This document shows, one piece after another, positions 23,074-30,390 of a DNA stretch of 43,034 bases (position 1 is the stretch's first letter; the number at the start of each line of letters is the position of its first letter). This stretch comes from a virus. The stretch is from positions 1 to 43,034 of the IMG/VR virus record IMGVR_UViG_3300003885_000010. One strand, given 5' to 3'. The position numbers were made by a program, and so were the translations under genes. The notes below the pieces were generated by a model, which saw only the letters and a list, made by a program, of their open reading frames with translations, did not search any database and was not told the DNA's origin.

Positions 23074-23094
23074 ATAACAGCAACACGCTGTTAT
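23074..23094. other. Perfect 8-bp hairpin
   Basis: ATAACAGC and GCTGTTAT with a 5-base loop, about 40 bases upstream of the lipoprotein start in the leftward mRNA. No T-run follows, so it is not a clear terminator. Confidence 0.55.
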
Positions 23095-23160
23095 GGGTTG
23101 ATACTGTGCGCCTTAGCAAGGGATTCGACTCTTTCAGTACCAACCTATAACAAAATGTTA

Positions 23161-23463
23161 CTAAGCTGCCTTAAGTTGCAGACCTAGCGCCCTTTCAATT
23201 CTAAGCACGATAGAGGCTACTACATGGGCCTTCCCCCCATGCTCCTGTACTTGGTCAAGGAATCTTATGTCTTTCTTTAAGGCATTCTTCCATCCTTCAG
23301 ACTTCCTTATGTGCCATAGGTTAGTGCGTTGTTCTCCTCTCGAGTAGGCCATGTGACCTTGTTGAAAATGAGGAACAAATGCACCATCTACCAGTTGTCC
23401 ACTTGTATGTAAGCTGCGCTCCCTTGCAAGCTTACCCGAAATTGTCTTGTTGACCTTACTCAT
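23161..23463 (-). CDS. Hypothetical basic protein, 100 aa
   Basis: The ATG at 23463 (MSKVNKTISGKLARER) has GGAG 8 bases upstream. Rich in Lys, Arg and His throughout (HIRKSEGWKNALKKDIRFL), with a C-terminal helix (SIVLRIERALGLQL). A nucleic-acid-binding role is possible, and it is one candidate for the palindrome-binding factor, but no helix-turn-helix is clear. Confidence 0.65.
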   Translation of the reverse strand: MSKVNKTISGKLARERSLHTSGQLVDGAFVPHFQQGHMAYSRGEQRTNLWHIRKSEGWKNALKKDIRFLDQVQEHGGKAHVVASIVLRIERALGLQLKAA

Positions 23464-23507
23464 ACCCTTTACTCCAAGTTGAAGTGTGATTGTCTCATGT
23501 ACGAACA

Positions 23508-23681
23508 CTAACTAACAGTTACAATTTTGTAATCTCTTTTATCGTATGCACTGGCAAACAAAGGGCATTTACCTTGCACACGAACAGAAGTTAATCCGCT
23601 CTTCCAATAGATAGAGTACTTAATACTATCTATGGTGTAATGGGATGCGCTCTTGCTTCTTCTAAAATTACCTTTGAACAC
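23508..23681 (-). CDS. Hypothetical small basic protein, 57 aa
   Basis: GTG start at 23681 with AGGAG 8 bases upstream, overlapping the preceding gene by 14 bases. The product begins MFKGNFRRSKSASHYTIDSI and looks beta-rich (KYSIYWKSGLTSVRVQG), with a net positive charge. The ribosome site, overlap and composition support a real gene. No family was recognised. Confidence 0.6.
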   Translation of the reverse strand: MFKGNFRRSKSASHYTIDSIKYSIYWKSGLTSVRVQGKCPLFASAYDKRDYKIVTVS

Positions 23682-23856
23682 GGCATGTACTCCTAAGTTG
23701 ATTAATGATAGGCATAGTTTTACGTCTAGTCACCTTCACCTTATAGCCTAGCTTAGTATAATAATCTTGATAGTAGTCAGCATTAGTTTTGTCTCTGCCT
23801 ACTTGCATACGGCGCAACACCTTGTCCGCCTTGTTTGATATGGTTAAGAGGTACAT
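23668..23856 (-). CDS. Hypothetical basic protein, 62 aa
   Basis: The ATG at 23856 (MYLLTISNKADKVL) has GGAG 6 bases upstream and lies one base past the stop of the gene before it. Basic, with aromatic residues (DYYQDYYTKLGYKVKVTRRK). No family was recognised. Confidence 0.65.
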   Translation of the reverse strand: MYLLTISNKADKVLRRMQVGRDKTNADYYQDYYTKLGYKVKVTRRKTMPIINQLRSTCRVQR

Positions 23857-23857
23857 A

Positions 23858-24079
23858 CTAATCTCCATACCTTGCATTACAATGGCTCTTAGCTGCCTTG
23901 AGTGTCTTAAATTGTGGAAAATGGCTCTTAGGGGCATACAACCCTTTTTTAAAAGGTTGTACCAACCACAATAAACCTTCAGAGGGTTTGACCTTAGTTA
24001 TAAACAAAGTATCTACCTCCTCCCCAGAAATTTCTCTACAGGTATAAAAACCAGCTTGACCCTTTTTAAACTTTAACAT
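23858..24079 (-). CDS. Hypothetical protein, 73 aa
   Basis: AAAGGG lies 6 bases before the ATG. Starts MLKFKKGQAGFYTCREISGE. Probably a small beta fold with a basic C terminus (KTLKAAKSHCNARYGD). Tightly packed with the next gene. No family was recognised. Confidence 0.65.
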   Translation of the reverse strand: MLKFKKGQAGFYTCREISGEEVDTLFITKVKPSEGLLWLVQPFKKGLYAPKSHFPQFKTLKAAKSHCNARYGD

Positions 24080-24102
24080 AAATTACCCTTTCGTTGGTTG
24101 AT

Positions 24103-24144
24103 CTTAATAATAGAGCCACACAATAACACAGCCCTATTATTAAG
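24103..24144. other. 11-bp stem hairpin between early genes
   Basis: CTTAATAATAG (24103-24113) and CTATTATTAAG (24134-24144) pair perfectly around a 20-base loop that can itself form a GC/GC extension. It lies between the stop of the 94-residue gene and the start of the 73-residue gene. No long T-run follows on either strand. Confidence 0.6.
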
Positions 24145-24164
24145 TTCATTACCGTTTTGTCATG

Positions 24165-24449
24165 TTACTCCTCACAAAACTTTAGAAAATCTCCTAACTC
24201 TACAGGTGACTGATTACACAAGTAACCTAAACGAGACCACTTATCAGTTAACCTGACAGCTTCCTTCAGTGACACAGGCTCAGGGGTATGCCTTTCGTGC
24301 TCTATGTAGCGGTCAACGTCTGCTTTCTTTACACGCAACCTCTCTTGCTTTGTGTTTCTCCTTATAACAAAGAGGCTCCACTTACAGGCATACACCATGA
24401 ACAATAGCGGCTCTACTGTAGGTGTGCGGGGTATTATACGCTTACTCAC
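24165..24449 (-). CDS. Hypothetical basic protein, 94 aa
   Basis: The GTG at 24449 overlaps the stop of the previous gene by 8 bases. Longer frames would run deep into that gene. The N terminus includes a hydrophobic stretch (VEPLLFMVYACKWSLFVI) and the middle is Arg/Lys rich (RRNTKQERLRVKKADVDRY). No family was recognised. The start is less certain than for its neighbours. Confidence 0.55.
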   Translation of the reverse strand: MSKRIIPRTPTVEPLLFMVYACKWSLFVIRRNTKQERLRVKKADVDRYIEHERHTPEPVSLKEAVRLTDKWSRLGYLCNQSPVELGDFLKFCEE

Positions 24450-24684
24450 AGCAACCACCGTTGCACTCGGATAGGAAGTAAGACCTGGCTCTTTCCTTGC
24501 GCTCCACTGTGTCAGTAACAGCCTTGGCCTGTTTAATGCTCCAAGAAGGGAGCACACGAAGGGTGGCTATCCTGTTAAGCTCAGTCCAGTAGGCAAAACG
24601 TGCTGTACTTATGTCTACCACAAACCTCCTTTTATCACTGTGTTTGAGTAGATTACGATAGAACTGTTCATTAAACTCTCTCAT
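24442..24684 (-). CDS. Hypothetical protein, 80 aa
   Basis: AAGGAG lies 7 bases before the ATG, and the start overlaps the upstream stop (ATGA). The C terminus is Cys-rich (SECNGGCCE). Otherwise charged and helical. No family was recognised. Confidence 0.65.
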   Translation of the reverse strand: MREFNEQFYRNLLKHSDKRRFVVDISTARFAYWTELNRIATLRVLPSWSIKQAKAVTDTVERKERARSYFLSECNGGCCE

Positions 24685-25040
24685 GACATACTCCTTAAGT
24701 CTTTTTTGATTTCAGCAAGTAAGAAATGAGCAAGAGAAAAGCGACGCTTACCGTACCTAGTACGCTTATCCCATTTGTTATAATAACCGTAGTGATGACA
24801 GCCATTTCCTTCTATAGGAAAGAAACCCCTCTGGCTTTCTTTCTTTGGCCCCCAACGTCCTGTTATGCTAGAGACAAAACTATAGGGTCTGGGATTATTT
24901 TGAATATCTCCTAAACATAGGTAATGACACAAACCCGCACCATACCAAAGACCTTCTTGTTTAGCGGCTACCTTAACACCTTCATTAAGTAACACCCTTA
25001 ACTTCCTCACCATTTCTTCTTTCTCTGCTTTAGTAATCAT
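24681..25040 (-). CDS. Hypothetical protein, 119 aa
   Basis: The N terminus is helical and charged (MITKAEKEEMVRKLRVLL). The middle is rich in Gly, His, Tyr and Cys (GAGLCHYLCLGD, EGNGCHHYGYYNKWDKR), which could bind a metal. The ATG overlaps the stop of the small membrane ORF (ATGA). Part of a tightly packed leftward early operon. No family was recognised. Confidence 0.7.
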   Translation of the reverse strand: MITKAEKEEMVRKLRVLLNEGVKVAAKQEGLWYGAGLCHYLCLGDIQNNPRPYSFVSSITGRWGPKKESQRGFFPIEGNGCHHYGYYNKWDKRTRYGKRRFSLAHFLLAEIKKDLRSMS

Positions 25041-25153
25041 GTAACACCTCCACCTTCAACCAAAGGGTAAATAACAACAGCCAGTAGAACAACACTGGCA
25101 ACACCAGCAACAACGCTTAAGCCCACTATCAACAGCAAGTCTCTGATAAGCAT
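25037..25153 (-). CDS. Small single-span membrane protein, 38 aa
   Basis: GGAG lies 10 bases before the ATG at 25153, and the stop overlaps the next gene (ATGA). The product starts MLIRDLLLIVGLSVVAGV and is one long hydrophobic helix followed by a short polar end. The overlap and clear membrane helix support a real gene. Confidence 0.6.
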   Translation of the reverse strand: MLIRDLLLIVGLSVVAGVASVVLLAVVIYPLVEGGGVT

Positions 25154-25188
25154 AATCTCTAACTCCAATTAAATTGATAGCTATATAG

Positions 25189-25266
25189 CTAGAGGCTATC
25201 AATATCTATATTCCGCATAATATACATATCCGTATATTGATGCGCCCATATGTCCTTCTCAAGCAT
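25189..25266 (-). CDS. Very small ORF, 25 aa
   Basis: The product starts MLEKDIWAHQYTDMYIMRNI. AGGGAGG precedes the ATG, although very close to it. It lies 36 bases upstream of the small membrane gene. Translation is plausible, and the function is unknown. Confidence 0.4.
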   Translation of the reverse strand: MLEKDIWAHQYTDMYIMRNIDIDSL

Positions 25267-25323
25267 TACCTCCCTACTTAAGAGGCTACCGAATGAGTCG
25301 GATTTAGTTAGGTTAACCCATAA

Positions 25324-25563
25324 TCAATAGCCCATTGTATCTATCTTTGAAGTTACGTTTCTTCTCTCTACTACAGGTAGGTGGTTCCAAGCGTCCATAG
25401 CATTATCCCAAGCTTTTTCGCCAGGTCTGGTGCAATCCTTTTCTTGGTCTACTAGCTCGTTATACTTTGCATCGTACTTAATGAAGCGGTTAACACCTTT
25501 CTGGTGTTTCTTGCTTAAAGCAGTGATGCTAATAGAAGAAGAAGGTATGTTGTACGTTTGCAT
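25324..25563 (-). CDS. Hypothetical protein, first gene of the leftward arm, 79 aa
   Basis: GAGG lies 8 bases before the ATG. A Ser/Ile-rich N terminus is followed by a charged helical middle (KKHQKGVNRFIKYDAKYN). Being nearest the divergent control region it should be among the first genes expressed. The ninth palindrome lies 117 bases upstream. No family was recognised. Confidence 0.65.
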   Translation of the reverse strand: MQTYNIPSSSISITALSKKHQKGVNRFIKYDAKYNELVDQEKDCTRPGEKAWDNAMDAWNHLPVVERRNVTSKIDTMGY

Positions 25564-25679
25564 GGTATACGCCTCAAGTCAGTTAATTACACCTATATAC
25601 AATGCCAAGTCCATACCAACTATAAAAACACTGTATAAATCAATGGTTTACAACATACCACTGTACATCTAGACAGTAA

Positions 25680-25694
25680 GTTACAGACTGTAAT
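25680..25694. promoter_or_regulatory. Palindrome site 9, GTTACAGACTGTAAT
   Basis: One base differs from the perfect dyad. It lies 117 bases upstream of the first leftward gene, in the position of an operator for the whole early arm. Confidence 0.7.
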
Positions 25695-25711
25695 GAGTAG
25701 TAAGGTAACAA

Positions 25712-25744
25712 AGATTGTTACATTAGGTAGCAAGGTAACAATCT
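25712..25744. other. 10-bp stem hairpin with GGTAACA repeats
   Basis: AGATTGTTAC (25712-25721) and GTAACAATCT (25735-25744) pair perfectly around a 13-base loop. AGGTAACA occurs three times between 25703 and 25753. It may be an iteron-like or protein-binding cluster. Confidence 0.55.
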
Positions 25745-25935
25745 AGGTAACATAGTGATCTAGATGAGAATGATTCCTATTTAGGTATTAACTATGTGTA
25801 ATTAGGTATATATGTGGCATATAGTGTGCTTTATTTTGGTATGAGGGTTTTGTAGCAAATAACGTACCATATCCACCCTAATTACTAGGAGATTGCCCAT
25901 AATTAATATATATATCAGTGACATATTAATTGCAA

Positions 25936-25954
25936 GGGGGAAGGGGGGTTGGGG
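25936..25954 (+). other. G-rich tract
   Basis: GGGGG-AA-GGGGGG-TT-GGGG in otherwise AT-rich intergenic DNA. It could form a G-quadruplex on the + strand or act as a polymerase pause. Confidence 0.6.
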
Positions 25955-26009
25955 CCATGCTTTTACTGCATTCGAACCCAAAAAATTACCTATAAATAAT
26001 TTTTCGTAA

Positions 26010-26034
26010 TAGCCTTGCCCTAAATAAAGTTTCA
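26010..26034 (-). promoter_or_regulatory. Possible promoter C, leftward
   Basis: On the - strand TGAAACTT (26034-26027) repeats the -35 core of promoters A and B and shares the following TATTTAG with B. At the right distance there is only TATTAC, a weak match to GTATAC. It could be an early promoter or a chance copy. Confidence 0.3.
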
Positions 26035-26072
26035 GAATTTAGGCTAATTAGGACAATTAAATTTATTTTCAA

Positions 26073-26109
26073 TTATTTTTGAAACTTTTTATTTAGTTTT
26101 GTGTATACT
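26073..26109 (+). promoter_or_regulatory. Promoter B, late arm (candidate ECF promoter)
   Basis: TTATTTTTGAAACTT (26073-26087) and TGTATACT (26102-26109) are identical to the boxes before the sigma gene, with TGAAAC to GTATAC spaced by 17 bases. Transcription would start near 26116 and enter the structural genes after a leader of about 127 bases. No other promoter as good lies ahead of the late genes. Confidence 0.65.
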
Positions 26110-26153
26110 ATAGTGAGTCTAATTAAGAATAGGACTAATTAGGACTCATATAG
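26108..26153. promoter_or_regulatory. Large dyad over the late start site; half resembles a T7 promoter
   Basis: The left arm (26108-26125), read on the - strand, is TAATTAGACTCACTATAG. It matches the T7 promoter core at 16 of 18 positions. The right arm (26136-26153), on the + strand, is TAATTAGGACTCATATAG, the same sequence with one base gained and one lost. The two arms form an imperfect inverted repeat with a 10-base centre, overlapping the predicted start of promoter B. It is either an operator or a pair of opposed promoters. Confidence 0.5.
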
Positions 26154-26242
26154 AATTAAGTAACTTGTTCTCTTCGAGAACGGGATAGAAAAGAAAAGGA
26201 CGATATTGGACTCCTTACTAGAACATAAAGGTTATATAGAAC

Positions 26243-26608
26243 ATGGTTGACAATACAATATTAAATCTAGGTGTAGGTGGCGACACCATTGCTTCGGAAG
26301 ATAGAGGTTGTGTTAAGTATCAGAAGGCTCTGATAGAGACAAATGACTCTGGCTCTATTGACGCCTTTGGTAGACTAAGAATATCTAACCATGAAACTAT
26401 TTTTGACAGCTCTCTCTTAAATGGAAGTAACGATCCTCTATTCTGTGAGAACAAGCAAGTGTCTGGGACTTCCACGTCTCCCACTACTGTCACAGCTGAT
26501 AAGCCTTATACAGATCTAGCTAGTGACACGGCTTACCTACATTTATTTAATGATGCAGGAGTGCTAATAGACTCAGGCAGCAGCTTCTTAGTGGCGGAGG
26601 ATACCTAA
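26243..26608 (+). CDS. Virion structural protein, probable tail/fibre base protein, 121 aa
   Basis: Contains SGSIDAFGRLRISNHETIFD. The DAFGRLR(I/V)S segment recurs at the N terminus of phage tail and structural proteins, where a phrase such as LFDSK follows. First gene of the late arm. The ribosome site (AAAGG) is distant, so expression may be modest. It ends in a TAATG overlap with the next gene, suggesting the three tail genes are made together. Confidence 0.6.
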   Translation: MVDNTILNLGVGGDTIASEDRGCVKYQKALIETNDSGSIDAFGRLRISNHETIFDSSLLNGSNDPLFCENKQVSGTSTSPTTVTADKPYTDLASDTAYLHLFNDAGVLIDSGSSFLVAEDT

Positions 26609-28002
26609 TGGTAGTAGCTAATACTTCGCTAGAGTTCAGCATATCTACGACTTGGAACGGGTCATCTTTTGACTGGAGTCAGAGCTATACCGTTCCCACA
26701 GATGCAGACGTTTTAGTATTGCGAATAGTGGGTAGCGATAACGCCCCTGACTCCGTTCTGTATAACGGGTCGGCGTTAACTTTAAGAGCCTCACAGTCAG
26801 ACAGCAATGCTCAGGCAGCATACATTTATGATATAGATGTACCAGACGCAGGCGCGAACGACATAGTTTTGAACACAGGCGGATTTGCGAGAGGCTACTT
26901 AGTAGTAGTGACGGCGCTATCAAGTGTAGACCTTGCAGCTCCTCGTGGTACACCATTAAGTCAAGGCGGCTTTTTATCCTCAGTATCTCAAAATGTAACG
27001 ACACTTATAGGAGGGATGGTTCTTGATGTTTTAGGGCTGCAAGATGACCAAACGGCTACTGTAGGTGCAGGCCAGACGGAAGAAGTAACGGCCTCGGTTT
27101 CAGCCGCAGGACATATTGGATATGCCTCTAAAGAGGCTGCAACTGCAACTACAACTACAATGTCTTGGAGCGCTTCAGCAGGAGACTGGACGACGTTCGT
27201 AGCGCAACCGTACAACCCTGCCGCATCTGGCCCAGTAATAGACACAGAGCCCACCGAGCTAACCTTAGGTGTAGAAGACACAATAACAGTAAGCGGTGTA
27301 TCAGTAGCCCCAGACACAAGCGACACGATAACCAATGGCGCTGCAACGATAGCAATTACCAGCGTTACTGGGTCAGATCCTTACATACTGACATACACAC
27401 CTCAGATCACTCTACCGAAAAAGCTAAGTGCAGTAGGGTACGCGTGGACACTTAATCTAGACGCTGAAACTGTTGATACCTCAGTGCTGCCTCTTGACCC
27501 GCAGGTAGGTTATAGTTTTACAGACTTAACTTCGGTAGCTACAGCAGGGGACAGAATAACAGCCGTTCCAGACTTGTCAGCTAACGACCAGCTTGAACAC
27601 CAGATCTTCTTATACCAAGGTGGCTCACCAACCGATCATACTGTAGTTATTAACGCTGATGCTACATTTACGATCACTCAAGGCGCGCTACCAATAGTTG
27701 ACGGATCTTACACGTTTGAGGTAAGGGCTTGGAGTGCTTCGGTTAATCTATGGGGTACAGCAGCAGACCAAACAGTCACGTTTGGTGGAGGTACGTCTTC
27801 ATCTTTCTATTCTAACGAAGGTATGATAGCCTTCTTCAGAGCACAGACAGGACTGTCTACTTACTCTTTCAACGAACTAGCTATAGCCTACTACAACCAA
27901 GTAGGTGGTAATAGTTCACCACAGTTTAACGATGCCCTAAAGGCAGCACAGGATGCAATACCCTTTAAGGGCTTAGCACCTACAGATTGGAGAAACTTCT
28001 AA
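26608..28002 (+). CDS. Tail fibre/appendage protein with Ig-like repeats, 464 aa
   Basis: GGAGG lies 8 bases before the ATG. The N-terminal 200 residues are Ser/Thr/Ala/Val rich and beta-sandwich-like. A segment near 210-270 (TEPTELTLGVEDTITVSGVS) looks like an Ig-type domain. The last 70 residues (NEGMIAFFRAQTGLSTYSFN) form a helical C-terminal domain. Probably a virion surface or receptor-binding part. It overlaps the tailspike start by TAATG. Confidence 0.65.
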   Translation: MVVANTSLEFSISTTWNGSSFDWSQSYTVPTDADVLVLRIVGSDNAPDSVLYNGSALTLRASQSDSNAQAAYIYDIDVPDAGANDIVLNTGGFARGYLVVVTALSSVDLAAPRGTPLSQGGFLSSVSQNVTTLIGGMVLDVLGLQDDQTATVGAGQTEEVTASVSAAGHIGYASKEAATATTTTMSWSASAGDWTTFVAQPYNPAASGPVIDTEPTELTLGVEDTITVSGVSVAPDTSDTITNGAATIAITSVTGSDPYILTYTPQITLPKKLSAVGYAWTLNLDAETVDTSVLPLDPQVGYSFTDLTSVATAGDRITAVPDLSANDQLEHQIFLYQGGSPTDHTVVINADATFTITQGALPIVDGSYTFEVRAWSASVNLWGTAADQTVTFGGGTSSSFYSNEGMIAFFRAQTGLSTYSFNELAIAYYNQVGGNSSPQFNDALKAAQDAIPFKGLAPTDWRNF

Positions 28003-30317
28003 TGGGAGTTCAGGTTCAACTGCGCGACATCTTAGCTGGATTTCTTTCAGCTACGACACATACAGCTAACAATACCTTAGTAGAGACAGGGATGAACAAA
28101 GCCTTGGATCGTACAGGTACCATAGATAATTCTATGGAAGTTGATATAGACATGAGCGACAATAGTATTCTTAATGTAAGTATAGTAGAAGCAGAGACTT
28201 TACAACTAGCAGGAAATCTTGTAGCTCCTACAGACTTAGTTGTGACTACCTTACCTGTACAAACAGGGCACTCAGGAAAGCACTTAGAAACTAATGGCAC
28301 TGCTGCTTTTTGGGGATTGACTGATAACAAGAAGGAGCAAGTAAAGAACTTCAGTACGTTGGCCCTAGCTGTATCAGATACTACTGTATCTGAAGGAGAC
28401 TCTCTCAATATAGCACAGCGCACAGCAGGCAATGGTGGAGGGGCAATGTGGGACGTAGTCCTGAGTGCCACAGTCACCGAAAACACCTTTAATATTGTTC
28501 AGAGTGTGGGGGTTGGTACTTTGAGCTTAGTCCTTAGAACTGGAGGCACCCCAGACGCAATACAGGCCGGTGCGGTGGGCGATGGCGTAGCTAATGACAC
28601 GTCCGTGTTAGTGAGTATGCTAACTCAGTTCGGGATAGTAAGAATACCAGCAAGTAAAGATTGTTTAATAGCGTCCAATCTAGAAATCCCTAGCGATAAC
28701 TGCACGATCGTCGGTGATGGTATAAATAGTGGCAGTAAGATTTCCTTCAGTGGAGACAATCGTAGGATACACGCACCTTTTGATAATTTTACAATGCGCG
28801 ATCTAGAGGTTGATGGTAATAAGCCTAACGTTGGCTACGAGACAGTGAATAACACTGACTATGGTGTTAACATTGGCGACTCTGTTGCCTCCGTTATAAC
28901 CGGCTTTCTTTTTGACGGCGTTAGATTTAAAGACATAGGTCTTGACGGCATCCGTTTGCAGAACTGTAGTAATGTTCGCATTGAGGACAATTGTGAATTT
29001 ATAAATTGCAGGCGGTGGGGCGTTGTCATTATTCCTGATGCCTTTTCACAAGATGATATATATATCGGCGGTCACTATGATTCTTCTAATGGCAGCGGGC
29101 CTAGTGGTAAAGAGTTTCCGTTGGGAGCTGTAGACACTGAACCGAACGGCGGTCATCCCACGGTGAACTTAACTAATGTTCGGTATGGGAGAGTTTATTC
29201 AAATAGAGGGGAAGTAGCGATCCTCGATGTTGCAAATGACACTCTCGATGTAACTATGCATGGCGTTCATGTTGAGGATTCTTTTTTACGTATCACTAAT
29301 AACAAATTCAGCTTGGCTGATGTGACTATTTCAGGCGATGAGGGAGTGCTGAGAATAGACAACCTTGACTCTCTCGCCACAGAGCTTAGAGACATTGACG
29401 TTAGGTTTATCAACTCGGGGCGAGACGAAAAGTTTTTGGCAGGTGCAGAGAAACGAGCTAATTGGTTTAGAGCAGACTATGGTGATAGTTCGTCTTTTGG
29501 TGTATCCGCAAGCGTTGGTGGCACAGGATCAGTGGGACAAGTTGCTACTAATGTAGATGGTCATGACGTATCACTTACCAAAATGTCTTTAGCTGTTGGG
29601 GCCGGTAACGCTGTATTAACTCAGAGTTCAACTGCTAACATATCGGCAGGTGATCAAGTTTTCATGTATCTAGAAGTTGATAGAACAGATGGCAACACGT
29701 CAGGAACTCCATTTTTTAACATGAGAGTTGGCGCAGCTGGTGAGATATTCACGGTTCAAAAACTAATTGAGCAGGGCATTACAAAGATGGCTTTTGCTAT
29801 CAACGCCCCCGTAAATATTGTTACCCCTGCTATTTCCTTTGGCCTTACTGCTACGGCAGATGTGGCAATAGATGTGGTCGTGAGAAAATGCTTCTTGTTT
29901 GTTAACCCTGAAAAAATTGATAACTCAAGGATTATTATTAAACCTTTCTCTAAGATAGATAAATACACCGGCACCGGCACCGGCTTTGTTTCCAATCCGT
30001 CAGGAGACGTTTTCTACACAAGAGCAAACAATGTTGTCACACTGACAATTCCTTCAGGTGTTTTTTCGTCAACGAGCAACAGTACATCCTTCACAATTAC
30101 TGGAATGCCTCTTGAGATAAGACCGAAGGGGTCAAGAGTAGGCTTCGGAAGAGGTATTGATAATGGAGCTGGCTTGACGAACCCCATAACGCTAGAGGTA
30201 AGTACTGGCGGAGAGATAAGGATAAACGCTGATTCTTCAGGGGGTTCTTGGACTGCTTCAGGGACAAAAGGAGTATCTAACACTACGTTTAGTTATAATA
30301 TTGAGAGCAGTCAATAA
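28002..30317 (+). CDS. Tailspike protein with right-handed beta-helix, 771 aa
   Basis: The ATG at 28002 has GGAG 10 bases upstream; an in-frame TTG five codons earlier is less likely. Residues about 1-110 form the particle-binding part. QAGAVGDGVANDTSVLVSML, near residue 190, is the entry signature of pectate-lyase-type beta-helix spikes. The coils that follow repeat Asn/Gly/Asp turns (NCSNVRIEDNCEFINCRRWG). The C-terminal 200 residues are beta-rich. Such spikes bind and often cleave surface polysaccharide, so the protein probably sets the host range. The cleavage chemistry cannot be told from sequence. Confidence 0.8.
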   Translation: MGVQVQLRDILAGFLSATTHTANNTLVETGMNKALDRTGTIDNSMEVDIDMSDNSILNVSIVEAETLQLAGNLVAPTDLVVTTLPVQTGHSGKHLETNGTAAFWGLTDNKKEQVKNFSTLALAVSDTTVSEGDSLNIAQRTAGNGGGAMWDVVLSATVTENTFNIVQSVGVGTLSLVLRTGGTPDAIQAGAVGDGVANDTSVLVSMLTQFGIVRIPASKDCLIASNLEIPSDNCTIVGDGINSGSKISFSGDNRRIHAPFDNFTMRDLEVDGNKPNVGYETVNNTDYGVNIGDSVASVITGFLFDGVRFKDIGLDGIRLQNCSNVRIEDNCEFINCRRWGVVIIPDAFSQDDIYIGGHYDSSNGSGPSGKEFPLGAVDTEPNGGHPTVNLTNVRYGRVYSNRGEVAILDVANDTLDVTMHGVHVEDSFLRITNNKFSLADVTISGDEGVLRIDNLDSLATELRDIDVRFINSGRDEKFLAGAEKRANWFRADYGDSSSFGVSASVGGTGSVGQVATNVDGHDVSLTKMSLAVGAGNAVLTQSSTANISAGDQVFMYLEVDRTDGNTSGTPFFNMRVGAAGEIFTVQKLIEQGITKMAFAINAPVNIVTPAISFGLTATADVAIDVVVRKCFLFVNPEKIDNSRIIIKPFSKIDKYTGTGTGFVSNPSGDVFYTRANNVVTLTIPSGVFSSTSNSTSFTITGMPLEIRPKGSRVGFGRGIDNGAGLTNPITLEVSTGGEIRINADSSGGSWTASGTKGVSNTTFSYNIESSQ

Positions 30318-30344
30318 CAATTTCTCTTTACCTTTTCTGTTACC

Positions 30345-30364
30345 ATCTAAATCTACGTTTAGAT
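30345..30364 (+). terminator. Weak hairpin after the tailspike gene
   Basis: ATCTAAA and TTTAGAT pair with a 6-base loop, followed by CTTAAT instead of a T-run. It may reduce read-through from tail genes to terminase. Confidence 0.35.
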
Positions 30365-30390
30365 CTTAATCATTGTGGAGTGTTCTTTCA

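Larger units (their letters stand above)
25564..26242. other. Divergent control region between the two arms
   Basis: 679 bases without a gene. It holds palindrome site 9, an AGATTGTTAC/GTAACAATCT hairpin (25712-25744) among repeats of AGGTAACA, and a G-rich tract (25936-25954). There are three copies of TAATTAGG (near 25799, 26045 and 26136), two opposed TGAAACTT boxes, promoter B, a large dyad (26108-26153) and a GTTCTC/GAGAAC hairpin (26167-26181). AT content is high. It is the best candidate for the main promoter region and possibly the replication origin. Confidence 0.7.

Noticed and set aside
25971-25980. TTCGAACCCA, similar to the end of a tRNA T arm, as a possible attachment site
   Set aside because: The flanks cannot pair as a T stem, and the closed genome has no integrase gene.
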